Assembly: GCA_949358305.1 (NCBI GenBank)
Contig: OX442314.1
Location: forward strand, 45,206,581-45,270,580
Reading direction: 5' to 3'
Length of the DNA stretch: 64,000 bases
Origin: Strigamia acuminata
Taxonomy: Eukaryota > Arthropoda > Chilopoda > Geophilomorpha > Linotaeniidae
Shown here: positions 19,337 to 29,323 of the stretch, in pieces
How the letters are laid out: every line of letters starts with the position of its first letter
Numbering within the stretch: the first letter of the stretch is position 1
Translations under genes and position numbers: made by a program
Notes under the pieces: generated by a model
The model's input: the letters and a program-made list of their open reading frames with translations, nothing else
What the model was told of the DNA's origin: nothing
Databases searched by the model: none

Positions 19337-19939
19337 CTCTTACACTGCAGGAATAATCACACCAATGGCACTTGAATAGTTTTTCTCCCGTGTGGATTAA
19401 TAGATGGTCTTTTAAATGCCCACTCTGAGTCGAACAATAATCACACAAATGGCACTTGAACGATTTTTCTCCTGTGTGGGTTAATAGGTGTCTTCTTAAA
19501 TCCCCATTTTGCTTGCAAGAATAATCACACAAATGGCACTCGAACGGTTTTTCTCCTGAATGGGTTAATAAATGTGTTTTTAAGTTCCAATTTTTAGCCG
19601 AAGAGTAATCGCACAAATGGCACTTGAACGGTTTTTCTCCAGTGTGAATTCGCATGTGGACAGTCATGCAACTTTTAAGTCGAAATGTAAGTGAACACAT
19701 TTGACATTTGAAAGGCTTTTCACCAGTGTGTTTAAGCATGTGCTGTTGCAATAAGCACACGTATGAACACGAATAATCACACAGGTTGCATTTGTAATCC
19801 TCACGTGTTCTTTTCATTTTTTTTACTTCAACCACTGAAATGAACGTATAGTCTGAAATGAAAAAAAAAATAATGATTGAGTTCGGAAATGATTAACTTA
19901 ATTGGACACACTCTTAATAATATTGGAATGTATATACTC

Positions 19940-20954
19940 TGTCGCGCCCCTACTTCGCTCTCGCTGACTCGTGGGTTGATTACTTAATTCGACTAACTCA
20001 CTACCGCTTTGCTCGAGCGGTTTACCCAAAGAAATGATTACACAGATATAAAAGGTAAAATATAATATAGATTTATTCTGTGGGACAATGTACAGATATA
20101 TCTTATATATATATACGAAAGGTAAGTAAAAGGTAAATCGGAATGGGTGATGGGAAATGGAAAGGTAAAGGTAAGATGAAAGCTGGCTGGAATCGGCGAG
20201 GTCGTCCTTTGTTTCGTTCGCGTCCAAGATGGCGTCCTCGTTGTGGCAACGTGGTGTCGTCTTGGGCCGGCGTGGCAATATGGCGTCCTCGATTCGTCTC
20301 TGGCTGGTCCTTCGGGCTCACGCTGGTCAGGCGCGAGTGAATGCTTAGTTAAAAGGCTTACTTCAGTCTGTTGTCTAGGTTTTTGTGTGGTGTCCGGCGA
20401 TCACACAGCGGCGGACTCTTCTGGCTCCCGGCGGTCACACAGCGGCGGGAACACTCGTCGTTGGTTTACTGCAGTTTAGGCTTGTGCGACCGTTTGTCTG
20501 CACAACTCGCTAAACTGGAGTGGTTTTTACTATTTCTAGCTGGAGTGCTAAAATAGTGTGGTAATCTGATCTCGCAGGTTACTCTGCGGAGTTTGACACT
20601 GACCAAACGTACTCACGGTAAATTGTCCTTTGTCCTTGGTCAATCCCAGTATATTTACTTGGGCCTGATCTTGTAGGACGACGGGTTTACGTGTGTTTCT
20701 CGTTTGATGGTTGTGTTGGTTCTGCCCGCTCAGTGCAAGGCACATTCCTTTGCACAAAGCGGGGTTGACAGGTGACCGGAATCACCCAATGGTGGGGTGG
20801 ACGAGCCATCCCCACTCCCTCAGGGCAGACGCCTGTCCATTGACTAGATGTCAATGCACTGAGGGAAGGGAGACGCGCTTGCGGCTCCCCTTACACCCGA
20901 AACGAGGTCACGAGAGAAACTCTTCGTTGACCCCGGTCCAGTCGGGTCACAACA
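19940..20954 (-). repeat. 3' LTR of G2 (1,015 bp)
   Basis: TGTCGCG...CACAACA on the plus strand; same sequence as 32,434-33,448 at an offset of 12,494. Hairpins at 20,392-20,416 and 20,426-20,450. Confidence 0.97.
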
Positions 20955-20967
20955 CCTCCCCCTCCGA
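20955..20967 (-). promoter_or_regulatory. Polypurine tract of G2
   Basis: On the minus strand GGAGGGGGAGG directly precedes the 3' LTR; it is equivalent to 766-778 in G1. Confidence 0.7.
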
Positions 20968-20990
20968 GCTCAGACCGTGGGGCCTAGCGA

Positions 20991-23756
20991 TTACTTCTTT
21001 TTTGGGGGACCCGACACTGAGTCCGTCACCTGGGCGTAACTCACTCCAGGGACAGGCGGTTGAGTGCCGGGTGGCGCGGGTAGATCGCCTACTAGCGCCG
21101 AGGACCGATCGCGGGGGTCCTCATGCTCCGTAATGAAGCATAATGCATGGCCGTCAACTGGCTCATGCGGGGCACGCGTCCTCTCGTGCAACCAAACGCT
21201 CGGGATGTAGGCGGAGAAGCCGGTGTTCGTATGCCGGATGGCATTGGCTTCCGCTGTCGTCACTGGCGCACGGTGGGCTCTCAACAACCTCTGGTGGAAG
21301 ATGAGGTCTTTAGTCTTCCGTATCTGGTTGTGAAGCCAGATGAAGACCGATTTGCCTTTGTCCCGCTGCGCGAGGATAAACCTCCTGGTCGCCGTCGTCA
21401 TCGAAAGATGGGGAAACTCGTCGATGATTCGCCCATAATAGTCTGGTGGAGGCGGTGCCGGCTTCGGCTTCTGGGTGGCCGCGGGAATCACTGCTTGCGT
21501 CGTTGTCGCCGCTCGGGCCGGTGGGGTCCCGGGCGGTGTCGGCTTCGTTTGCTCGACGGACCTGACGGGTGGCGTTCGGCACAGCAAGCGCTTTGGTTTA
21601 CCCGCCACTTCGAACAGGGCGGGTCCTTGCGGGGATATCTCCGCAGGCATCGGTGGCGGAATCGGAACTCCGCTCGTCGGCGAGATCACCATGTCTACAT
21701 CCTCTGCCGATTCTTCCGTCTGGATGGTCAAGGCGCGCAGTTGTTGGGTAGGCGCCGCTGCCCAGGTGGCGGAAGTGTAACGAAACGCCGTGCTTCGCAA
21801 CTTGTACCCTTCAAATTCTGGGTTTACCACATCCCTGGTTAGCTCGTAGCGAGTCAACACAGGGTCGGGCAGAATGGAGCTCCACTCTGCGAGGAGTGCA
21901 CGGGGAACCTGTACACCCTCTCTGTCCACGACAGACCATGCGGCCATCGACTGACGCCCTTCTCCGAAGAGTGCTGGGGTTAGCAGCTGCATCATGACCT
22001 TGGTCAATGATAACTGTAGGCTGCGACGATTCACTGGATTCGATCGCTCTGAATCCGCAGTGAAGGCACGCGAGAGCTTACTCATCATCGCGATTGCCCA
22101 TTCGATAAAATATCGCTGTGTTTGATCCACACCTCGCAAGGCGGGCGCGGAGACTCTTGGGTCTTCCATCACGAAGCGAAACGCTGAGAGCTCGGAGATA
22201 GTCGGGTTGGCGGCTTCTCTCGCGAGTCGCGCTTCTTCGTCTCGCCTCTCGAAGAACAGGGCCGAGGAACCGGGTCGGGGTCGGCTCGGCCTGTAAATGT
22301 CGGTCAAATTGGCTCGACATTCCTGCATAATGCTCTGTCCAACGGGGAGAAGGACTGAGCGGTCGGGGGGTAAATCCGGCGGATCGCTCGAATTCAACAA
22401 CGACGGTGGCGGCAGGTCCGGAGGCGGCTGCGTCTTGGTCGGCAGCGTTGGCGTCGGCAGCGGTGGTGGTGGCTGCGTCGGCGGTGGTGGCGTCTCCGTC
22501 GTCTGCACCCCAGTCATTGCGACTTGGGGCGCCGGGAGATGTTGTTCGGAGCTCGAAGGCTGCACGATGGCGGTTGGCATGCCATCGGGTCGCGGTCGCG
22601 AATTTATGTAGTCTGCGAGCCACCTTGCCACCTCGTGTGGGGTCACCTTCTCGTCGGTGACAACACCCATCTTCCTGGCGTGTTTCATCGCGGGATCGAA
22701 ACGTGTCAGTTTCGTCCGCTTCATCTGAGTCAGAATCTCGCGAAGGTCCCGCGTATCTGCCGCTGGGACGTTTCGCTCACCTGACTGGCTACCGCTTCGT
22801 CGACCCGCTCTCTTGGAGACGTAGGCGGGTTCGGGGATGGGACGGCCCCGAGCTTCGCACCTCGCGAAGTATCGCTCTTTGCGATCTTTTTTCCGCCGCT
22901 CGCGATGAGTCAGCGGACGTCTAGAAGTGCTGGGACGAGAGACTCGCTCTTCGTCACCAGACATCCAAACCTCCTTGCACTCCTTACCGTCTTTAATCTG
23001 ACGGTTTACGAAAATTCGCGGTCGGGAATACTGCGAAGGGTCACGCACCGTACTAGTGGATGGCCCAGCTTCGTTGCCTTCAGTCGTGTTTTGAGTGACA
23101 CGCTGCTTCTTGGTCGTCGCCGGGGAACGCGACTGGCTGTCCCCGGCGCCTTTGGAGCGCTTGCGCTTCCGCGGGTAGCTGCTCTTGGGCCCCAAAATCC
23201 CCAGGTGGTGGAGCTGCCACATCTCGGCTTGGGACGTTAAAATTCCCATCCGAGGTCTCCACTGGGGCGTACTCTCCCCCAATCGCAGTCTCTCAAACCA
23301 CAGATGAATATCATCCGCGGTCATCCCCTCGTTTTGGAGGATGCGCTCGGCCACTGCCGTAGCGGTATCCACCAGCTGTTGCCTATACTGCTGATAGATG
23401 GCCTCACGGGCCTCTTCTGTCTCGGCTGCTCGCCACGCATGCAGCACGTGTTCCTCCGCCGGGTTGCCAGTGTACTGACTTGACAATCCGGGGTGGAAAA
23501 TTGGCGATTTCGGGTCATCGTCACGAGCTAACTCTGTGGCGATGCCTTCGCGCATCCCCTCCGGGAACGTATCCAGGAGCGTGCAGTCTCGTACCCAACG
23601 TCGGGCGATGCATCGGGAATGTAGTATTCGCAGGCGCCAAGGGTCGGCGTCTTCGCCGAAACATCGTCGGTAAAATTCGGGCAGCGCGCCTCGAAATATC
23701 CCGCCACGAGCGATGCAAGCGGGGTCTAATGGTCCCCATGTTTTACGTAGTGCCAT
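20991..23756 (-). CDS. G2 third ORF (ORF3), 921 aa, unknown function
   Basis: Homologue of the G1 ORF3, in the same position and starting MALRKTWGPLDPAC. The two proteins are alignable throughout but much more diverged than their pol proteins, by eye about two thirds identical. Shared features are a basic PRKRKRSKG cluster, the segment PQWRPRMGILTSQAEMWQL, proline-rich middles (PPPPTQPPPPLPTPTLP) and the C-terminal TTATRRFILAQRDKGKSVF. No signal peptide or membrane segment is seen. That a ~920-codon frame stays open despite this divergence suggests selection on the protein. Unlike G1, the base before the ATG spoils the expected acceptor (CCAA|ATG where G1 has GCAG|ATG), so this copy may not be spliced correctly. 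Function unknown. Confidence 0.85.
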   Translation of the reverse strand: MALRKTWGPLDPACIARGGIFRGALPEFYRRCFGEDADPWRLRILHSRCIARRWVRDCTLLDTFPEGMREGIATELARDDDPKSPIFHPGLSSQYTGNPAEEHVLHAWRAAETEEAREAIYQQYRQQLVDTATAVAERILQNEGMTADDIHLWFERLRLGESTPQWRPRMGILTSQAEMWQLHHLGILGPKSSYPRKRKRSKGAGDSQSRSPATTKKQRVTQNTTEGNEAGPSTSTVRDPSQYSRPRIFVNRQIKDGKECKEVWMSGDEERVSRPSTSRRPLTHRERRKKDRKERYFARCEARGRPIPEPAYVSKRAGRRSGSQSGERNVPAADTRDLREILTQMKRTKLTRFDPAMKHARKMGVVTDEKVTPHEVARWLADYINSRPRPDGMPTAIVQPSSSEQHLPAPQVAMTGVQTTETPPPPTQPPPPLPTPTLPTKTQPPPDLPPPSLLNSSDPPDLPPDRSVLLPVGQSIMQECRANLTDIYRPSRPRPGSSALFFERRDEEARLAREAANPTISELSAFRFVMEDPRVSAPALRGVDQTQRYFIEWAIAMMSKLSRAFTADSERSNPVNRRSLQLSLTKVMMQLLTPALFGEGRQSMAAWSVVDREGVQVPRALLAEWSSILPDPVLTRYELTRDVVNPEFEGYKLRSTAFRYTSATWAAAPTQQLRALTIQTEESAEDVDMVISPTSGVPIPPPMPAEISPQGPALFEVAGKPKRLLCRTPPVRSVEQTKPTPPGTPPARAATTTQAVIPAATQKPKPAPPPPDYYGRIIDEFPHLSMTTATRRFILAQRDKGKSVFIWLHNQIRKTKDLIFHQRLLRAHRAPVTTAEANAIRHTNTGFSAYIPSVWLHERTRAPHEPVDGHALCFITEHEDPRDRSSALVGDLPAPPGTQPPVPGVSYAQVTDSVSGPPKKK

Positions 23757-24600
23757 TTGGAAGGATGGAGAAATAAACAATTAATAAAAAGTTAATATTT
23801 AAATACGTAGATAAATGGTTGGTTTCGAGGGACGTTGCCGATACGTGCAGCCGTCCGTCGAGACCGATTCCTGTCTATCGGTGCAAACGTAGGACGAATT
23901 GTCCCTCGTCGGATAGAAAAAGAGAAGTCATCACGTAAAAAATCTGTCTCATGTCCAAAACGCACAGCGAGACGGAATCGAGCCTTTAATCCGGATTCTT
24001 ATCATCAGATTTTACTTCAAATTAATTCTAACGTTAATTAGGACATTACTAATAATTAAATTAATAATTATCAGTCATTCGTAAAAAGAATTCGTCGGGT
24101 GTAAATTATTACTAAAATTGCACAATTAATGTGCTTGTCGAAATTTTATTAAATAAATAAACCTAATAAAGAATTATTCCGAAGTCGGACTTTGTCTAAT
24201 TTTAAAAAAAGTTAAAGTCAAATTAAATTCATCCAACACACCGAAAAATTCATCGTACGAATGTTAAGTTGCATCAATTTGATGCGTCAAATTACTTGTG
24301 GAGAAAAATATTCTTTTACAGAATATTCTCCCCTTGTCATAAAATTATTTATGGCTCGAGCCCATTGTCTCGCTCGTGACTCAAGTCATGAGGAATTTTC
24401 GAGACGCGAGGCGACGTGAAGTCTGCGCTCGCACCCCGAAAACAAATTAACAAGGAAAAAATACGATCGTGTGAGCGATCGCGGTTAATAATTAATTATA
24501 CGCTATTTCGAGTGCAAAGCACTCATGTCAGGTATTAGTCAACAAATTTTCTTCTTCAGCAGCACGGAACTAATTCTCATGTGCCGATGCCGACTTCTAC
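23757..24600 (-). other. Expected intron between leader exon and ORF3 of G2
   Basis: An AT-rich 844-bp stretch with the conserved donor (CAG|GTAGAAGT at 24,601/24,600) but AA instead of AG at the acceptor position. An inverted repeat TTTTCG...CGAAAA (24,396-24,401 with 24,437-24,442) encloses GCGAGGCGAC, as in G1, with different but still pairing stem bases. Confidence 0.5.
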
Positions 24601-24690
24601 CTGATCGGGTTGGACTTGGTTTACATCGCGGTCCCAGTTTTCCTCGTCCTCGTGCTCGATGGCCAGCACGTCGTTCTCTTCCTCGTCCAT
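24601..24690 (-). CDS. Small acidic leader exon of G2 ORF3 (30 codons)
   Basis: ATG at 24,690 opens MDEEENDVLAIEHEDEENWD...QPDQ and ends at donor CAG|GTAGAAGT. Read unspliced it stops after 37 codons. It is homologous to 4,474-4,566 in G1: the acidic N-terminus, ENWD and PDQ are kept while other codons differ. Confidence 0.6.
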
Positions 24691-24913
24691 GGCGAGGAGC
24701 GCACACAAAAAAGCTCAATCACGATTGAAAAAGGATGATAAAACTATCTCAAAAACTCGGTAAAAAACTCGGTAAAAATGTTAAAAACGAGGATCACGCA
24801 CAGACGCAGCGATCAGCTGTGAAAAGCGGAAGTCCGTGTGAACACGAGGTAATCGCGATGGATTCTGGGTAATATACTCCAGAACCCGGGTGTTTGAGAC
24901 TAGTGCGCACCTA

Positions 24914-25025
24914 CCCGTGCGCATGTTACGCTACGGGTTTCCTTTGTTTTCACTCCCGTGCGCGATTGCTGCTACGGGGTCTTTTGCACGCGGTATCCGA
25001 CCCGTGCCGATAATTTTGCTACGGG
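24914..25025. promoter_or_regulatory. Three tandem CCCGT/ACGGG hairpins in G2
   Basis: Copies at 24,914-24,937, 24,955-24,978 and 25,001-25,025 have the same ends and order as in G1 (4,781-4,892). They sit between the pol stop and the leader exon of ORF3. Confidence 0.55.
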
Positions 25026-25183
25026 TCCCGCGCTTCCACGCCATCTTGTGACGTGAATTCGACCGATATCCGCTTTGTTGGACTTAGCGAAATTTTTTCA
25101 GAGTCTCGGATTTTGATGGCTAGCGCTGTCGATCGGTCATTTTTTTTTTGTTTTTCAGCGTCGCCATCGACTCGTAACGTTTT

Positions 25184-28100
25184 CTACTCCTTTCCTACGA
25201 CCTTTCCGTCTTTTATAAACGGATTACTTCTACGAGGCCGCAGGTGATGTGCTGAGACAGGTACGATATTTTTTGTTGTTTTTTGTGTCTGTACCTCCTC
25301 ATTATTGCTTTCTTTTTTATCCGTGTTTTTTGTGTTTGTTTCAGGAGTTTCTCCTGTTTCCCCCCCGACCAAAATTGGATCCGGAACGGATTCAACTATC
25401 TCGTTTACCGGAGGTGAAGGGGCGTCGAAATACTCCTCGTTGTCACTTGGCGGTGCTTTTTCCGACTCGCCAGCGAACATATCGACGATTTGGCCGTCAG
25501 TTTTAGACTTGACTTGGCCCTTGGCCCACATTTCTTGCGGGAATTCCGGAATGTACGGAGTTAACTCTCGTACTTGTATCGATTTATGCTCGGTATTGTC
25601 CTCGAGCTTACGTAATTTATACGCGTTACCGCCATGCTTGCCGATGATCACATACGGACCATCTCTCTTGTCGGCCAAGCTGGCGGTGATTCCTCTCGCT
25701 GCATTTGAGAGGGTGTGTGCATCTTTCCACACCAAATCATTGATCTCGAAATTCACGAATTTTCCACCGCTTTTATCTTGTAAAATGCGGTCGCGCATGT
25801 TAAAAATGTGCGCCATCATATGTTTGTATGTGCTCGAAATTGTTTGCTCCAATTTATACACATACTCATGTGGTTTCTCTGGGTCCACCACATTTACCGA
25901 CTCTGCCACTCGTGGGTCCCAAGGCACTCGTAGCTCTCGGGCGAAGTTGAGGTAGGCCGGAGAAAAATCTCTCGTCCTCGAGACTGTTGTTCGTATGCTG
26001 AACGCGATCTCCCTCAAGTATTCATCCCACCTATTGTGGATGTCAGTGAATATGCTTAGTGCATATTTAATGTCCCTGTTGAGTCGCTCAACGGGATTTG
26101 TTCTGGGATTGTAGGTCGAAGTATGTGACGCCACAATCCCGAATTTCTCACAAAACTTACCCCAAATTTTCGAGATAAATTGGGGTCCGTTATCGGATAT
26201 TATTTTACGTGGAAATCCGTAACGTAACGCCACGTCGTAGATACATTCAACGATTTTCTCTGCTGAAGGTCTAGCGACGGCGTACAACTCGGGCCAACGA
26301 GTCGCCACGTCCATTATAACGATAATGTACGCATTTTTATTTCCCGTAATGGGTTTTGGGCCCATCACATCGACACTTAAACAATCAAAAGGCGCGTAAG
26401 GCCCTAAGAAGATAGTTTCGAATGGTGATTTACTCCTCGGCTTGCACGCTTGACATCGCTGACATTGGTGGACAAAAAGAGCAATATCTTTTTTCATCCC
26501 TGTCCAGTGAAAAAGCTGTGTAGCACGATAGAGTGTTCTGCTTACTCCCGCATGGCTCGCAAGCGGGTGCCCGTGTAACAACCACAGCACGCGACCGATT
26601 AAGGAAGCAGGTATTACTACCTTTACTGCGGTGTCCGATTCACTCAAGTCATCTTGGTGATTTGGGTGATGTTTCACCAACAGGCCGTCATCCAATAGGT
26701 AATCTATGGATTCGTGTGCATAACGACGCTTCTGCCTTCTGGTTAAGTTGGGCGGATATTTTCCTGTCAGTACGAATCTAGCTCTGTCCTGACATTTTTT
26801 GTCTAATTTTTGTTGCACAATTATTTCTTCCCTTGTTGGGGGATTGCTTTTCATTTGCTTGCCGACATGAGCGTGGAAGGCGCTTAGAAGCGGGTCATTT
26901 ATTCTCCGCTCTAGCTTAAATTCCTTCTTTGCATTTGGGTAATTGTCAGCAGCTGGTTGGTATAACCGCGTCCAGAATCCACAGAATTTTACGTCTGCCG
27001 GAGACGCGGTGGGAATTTCATTCATCTTCCTTAAATCCCAACGGTGACAACTCGTAGGGCAATAAATGATGCGGGAGTCATCCTCGCCATCATCGTCAGC
27101 GTCGATTGGATCTGACACTGGTGCCCGTGACAGAGCGTCAGCCACGACGTTATATTTGCCGGGCTTGTATTGAATGGTCAAGTCGCATGCCATCAGTTCT
27201 AACTGCCATCTGGCTAGTCGACCGGCTGGCTCCTTTAATTTCATCAGCCATTGTAACGCTTGATGATCTGTGTGGACCACAAATTTGGTATATTCGAGAT
27301 AATCTCTGAATTTCCTTATGGCCCACACAACTGCCAAACACTCCAACTCTGTGGCGTTGTAATTTTTTTCAGCGCCTTGGAGTTTGCGACTTATAAACAT
27401 GCACGGCAGGTCTTGTTCGACTCCGTCGCGCACGTGTGTTTGGAGCAACGCCGCTCCTAACCCAACTCTGCTGGCGTCCGTATGTAATATGAACGGCCGG
27501 TTTAAGTCGGGTAGAGGCATTACGCCGACTTCCGTCAGCATCCTCTTTATCGTATTAAATGCGATGTTGCACTCATTTGACCAAACAAATTCGTTTTCAT
27601 TCTTCAGGAGGTCGGTAACTGGGGCTGCCACTTCAGCTAGACCCGGTAGCAACCTGCCGAAGAAGTTTATCATTCCCATAAACCGTTGGACACCTTTAAC
27701 GTCCTCGGGTGGTGGGAAACGATTAATCGCATCGATTTTTTCGGGGCCAATAGCTAAACCATTGACTCCAATGCGATAACCCAGGAAGGCAAGCTCCTTT
27801 CGACAGAACTTGCTCTTGCCCGGGTGAACGTGTAACCCAGCTTTTGCCAGCCGGGTGAGCACTTGGTCGATGTGCTCAATGTGCTCTTCGAATGTTTTGG
27901 AGGCAATAACTATGTCATCTAGGTATGCCCATACAAACTGATGCAGGATATCACCCAATACGCTTTCGATTAGTCTCTGAAAGGTACTGGGAGCGTTCAC
28001 TAAACCAAATGGCATGACGTTGAACATCAACCGTCCAATTGGCGAGTAAAATGCTGTTTTTAACTTATCCTCTGGCCTCATCTCAACTTGCCAGTATCCC

Positions 28101-29254
28101 TTCGACAGATCCATCGTCGTAACCCAAGAAAAGGGGCTAAGCTCTCTCAAAATGGATTCGATAGACGGCATCTGTATGGGATCTATCTCTGTCACCGCGT
28201 TTAATGGGCGGTAATCAATGCATAGGCGTGGGTCCGAGCCCGGGCGCATCACGAGCACAACTCGCGTCGCGTATTCTCCCTGGGCCTCGGAGACAATGCC
28301 ACTGTCTAGCATTTCTTGGCACATTTTTTGCACTATTTCACGTTTTTGCGGGTTCATTCCCTTATACGCAACTCGTATAGGTTTATTATCCGTCAATTTA
28401 ATTTCGTGAATAGCCCTATTCGTTCGGCCCGGTTTTTTCGACAGGATCCCCTCATATTTAAGTAGGACCCTTCGTAGGGCTGCCGCTTCGTTTAATTCTA
28501 AAGCGGCGTCGGCGACAAGCGTTTCCACTACATTGTCCCGTTGCAATTCTGTTACGAATGCTTTAAAATCGTAGTCTTGAACGAATTTCTTTAGGCCTTT
28601 CTCCCACTGTGTCTTGTCGGCCGCTTCTTTTACAAGAGCTGGTGGCACGACAATTGCGGGTCTTTCCTTATCATTTCTGATATAATTCCAAGATTTCGTT
28701 ATTGGATTTGGTTGTATTTCCATTGACGCCATGAGGTCTAAGCCCAACAGAAAAATTCTGTCGCATGTGGGCAGGACCAGGAAAGGGTGCTGTTCTACTC
28801 CTCCGAGCCACTCCATGGTCAATAATATAACTCCTTTTGGACGCGCCATTCCGTTGGCGGTTTTTAGACGTATATTTTTATTAACGCCTTTTATCTTATC
28901 GGTGAGACCCAATGATGCTACTATGTCTTCGGAAACGAACGAGCGATCTGCTCCCGAGTCTAGTAGTCCCATAATTTTTTCACGTTCTATTGTCATGGGC
29001 AACATACATAGGCGGTTGGTGTATTCGACCGCCACGTTGCACATGAAAACACGAAATTCTTCTGTGTCTTCGACTACTTGAGGTAATTCTTCAAGCAGTA
29101 GGTTCGGTTCTTCCGCCTCAGCCTCAGCGTTTGCGGTAATTACCTGCAAAGCGTTGTTGGCCCTGTCTTGAATTTGGGCGTTAGCTATGTCACTACCCAT
29201 TTCTTTGACTGGTGGCGGCTTATCGAACCCTTTGTTAAACCCCTTCTTCTTCAT
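25184..29254 (-). CDS. pol: G2 pol polyprotein (PR-RT-RNase H-IN)
   Basis: 1,356 aa, nearly identical to G1 pol and gap-free against it. Differences seen include N for S in VAVEYTN and KQMKSNPP for RQMRSNPP. The same catalytic motifs are intact: DSGA protease, YLDD reverse transcriptase, HTDAS RNase H, and the HHCC and D,D,E integrase motifs (LSVDVMGP, DNGPQF, NPVERLNRD). It is expressed most plausibly as a -1 frameshift fusion with Gag. The closeness to G1 contrasts with the diverged LTRs, N-terminal gag and ORF3, and points to recombination. Confidence 0.98.
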   Translation of the reverse strand: MKKKGFNKGFDKPPPVKEMGSDIANAQIQDRANNALQVITANAEAEAEEPNLLLEELPQVVEDTEEFRVFMCNVAVEYTNRLCMLPMTIEREKIMGLLDSGADRSFVSEDIVASLGLTDKIKGVNKNIRLKTANGMARPKGVILLTMEWLGGVEQHPFLVLPTCDRIFLLGLDLMASMEIQPNPITKSWNYIRNDKERPAIVVPPALVKEAADKTQWEKGLKKFVQDYDFKAFVTELQRDNVVETLVADAALELNEAAALRRVLLKYEGILSKKPGRTNRAIHEIKLTDNKPIRVAYKGMNPQKREIVQKMCQEMLDSGIVSEAQGEYATRVVLVMRPGSDPRLCIDYRPLNAVTEIDPIQMPSIESILRELSPFSWVTTMDLSKGYWQVEMRPEDKLKTAFYSPIGRLMFNVMPFGLVNAPSTFQRLIESVLGDILHQFVWAYLDDIVIASKTFEEHIEHIDQVLTRLAKAGLHVHPGKSKFCRKELAFLGYRIGVNGLAIGPEKIDAINRFPPPEDVKGVQRFMGMINFFGRLLPGLAEVAAPVTDLLKNENEFVWSNECNIAFNTIKRMLTEVGVMPLPDLNRPFILHTDASRVGLGAALLQTHVRDGVEQDLPCMFISRKLQGAEKNYNATELECLAVVWAIRKFRDYLEYTKFVVHTDHQALQWLMKLKEPAGRLARWQLELMACDLTIQYKPGKYNVVADALSRAPVSDPIDADDDGEDDSRIIYCPTSCHRWDLRKMNEIPTASPADVKFCGFWTRLYQPAADNYPNAKKEFKLERRINDPLLSAFHAHVGKQMKSNPPTREEIIVQQKLDKKCQDRARFVLTGKYPPNLTRRQKRRYAHESIDYLLDDGLLVKHHPNHQDDLSESDTAVKVVIPASLIGRVLWLLHGHPLASHAGVSRTLYRATQLFHWTGMKKDIALFVHQCQRCQACKPRSKSPFETIFLGPYAPFDCLSVDVMGPKPITGNKNAYIIVIMDVATRWPELYAVARPSAEKIVECIYDVALRYGFPRKIISDNGPQFISKIWGKFCEKFGIVASHTSTYNPRTNPVERLNRDIKYALSIFTDIHNRWDEYLREIAFSIRTTVSRTRDFSPAYLNFARELRVPWDPRVAESVNVVDPEKPHEYVYKLEQTISSTYKHMMAHIFNMRDRILQDKSGGKFVNFEINDLVWKDAHTLSNAARGITASLADKRDGPYVIIGKHGGNAYKLRKLEDNTEHKSIQVRELTPYIPEFPQEMWAKGQVKSKTDGQIVDMFAGESEKAPPSDNEEYFDAPSPPVNEIVESVPDPILVGGETGETPETNTKNTDKKESNNEEVQTQKTTKNIVPVSAHHLRPRRSNPFIKDGKVVGKE

Positions 29255-29259
29255 GAATG

Positions 29260-29323
29260 GCGCAGACGGTCGAGAAGTTATTTCTTCGCCGCCTGCGCTG
29301 ACTCGTTTTTTGACTCGTTTTTT
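29260..29323 (-). promoter_or_regulatory. -1 ribosomal frameshift signal of G2
   Basis: Heptamers A AAA AAC at 29,323-29,317 and 29,311-29,305, a 6-nt spacer, and a stem pairing 29,298-29,289 with 29,269-29,260. The gag stop lies in the loop. The sequence is the same as in G1. Confidence 0.85.

Larger units (their letters stand above)
14933..19817 (-). pseudogene. C2H2 zinc-finger gene copy A, broken by a Bel/Pao insertion and a frameshift
   Basis: Start ATG at 19,817 (MKRTREDYKC...), just after a likely splice acceptor (TTTCAG|TGG). Fingers 1-5 and half of finger 6 run to 19,342. The B1 element splits finger 6 after the codons for CSVR. The remainder resumes at 15,331 with fingers 7-10. Fingers are of the HLCDYSC...GSLKSHLLTHTGEKPF type with consensus TGEKP linkers, so the protein was probably a nuclear DNA-binding factor of ten fingers. 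A second lesion is a one-base deletion in finger 9 near 15,058 (the LLTH linker region), which gives an early stop; the old frame continues to a TAG at 14,933. Copy C (44,443-45,309) is the intact relative. No ZAD or KRAB domain is seen in this exon. Confidence 0.85.
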
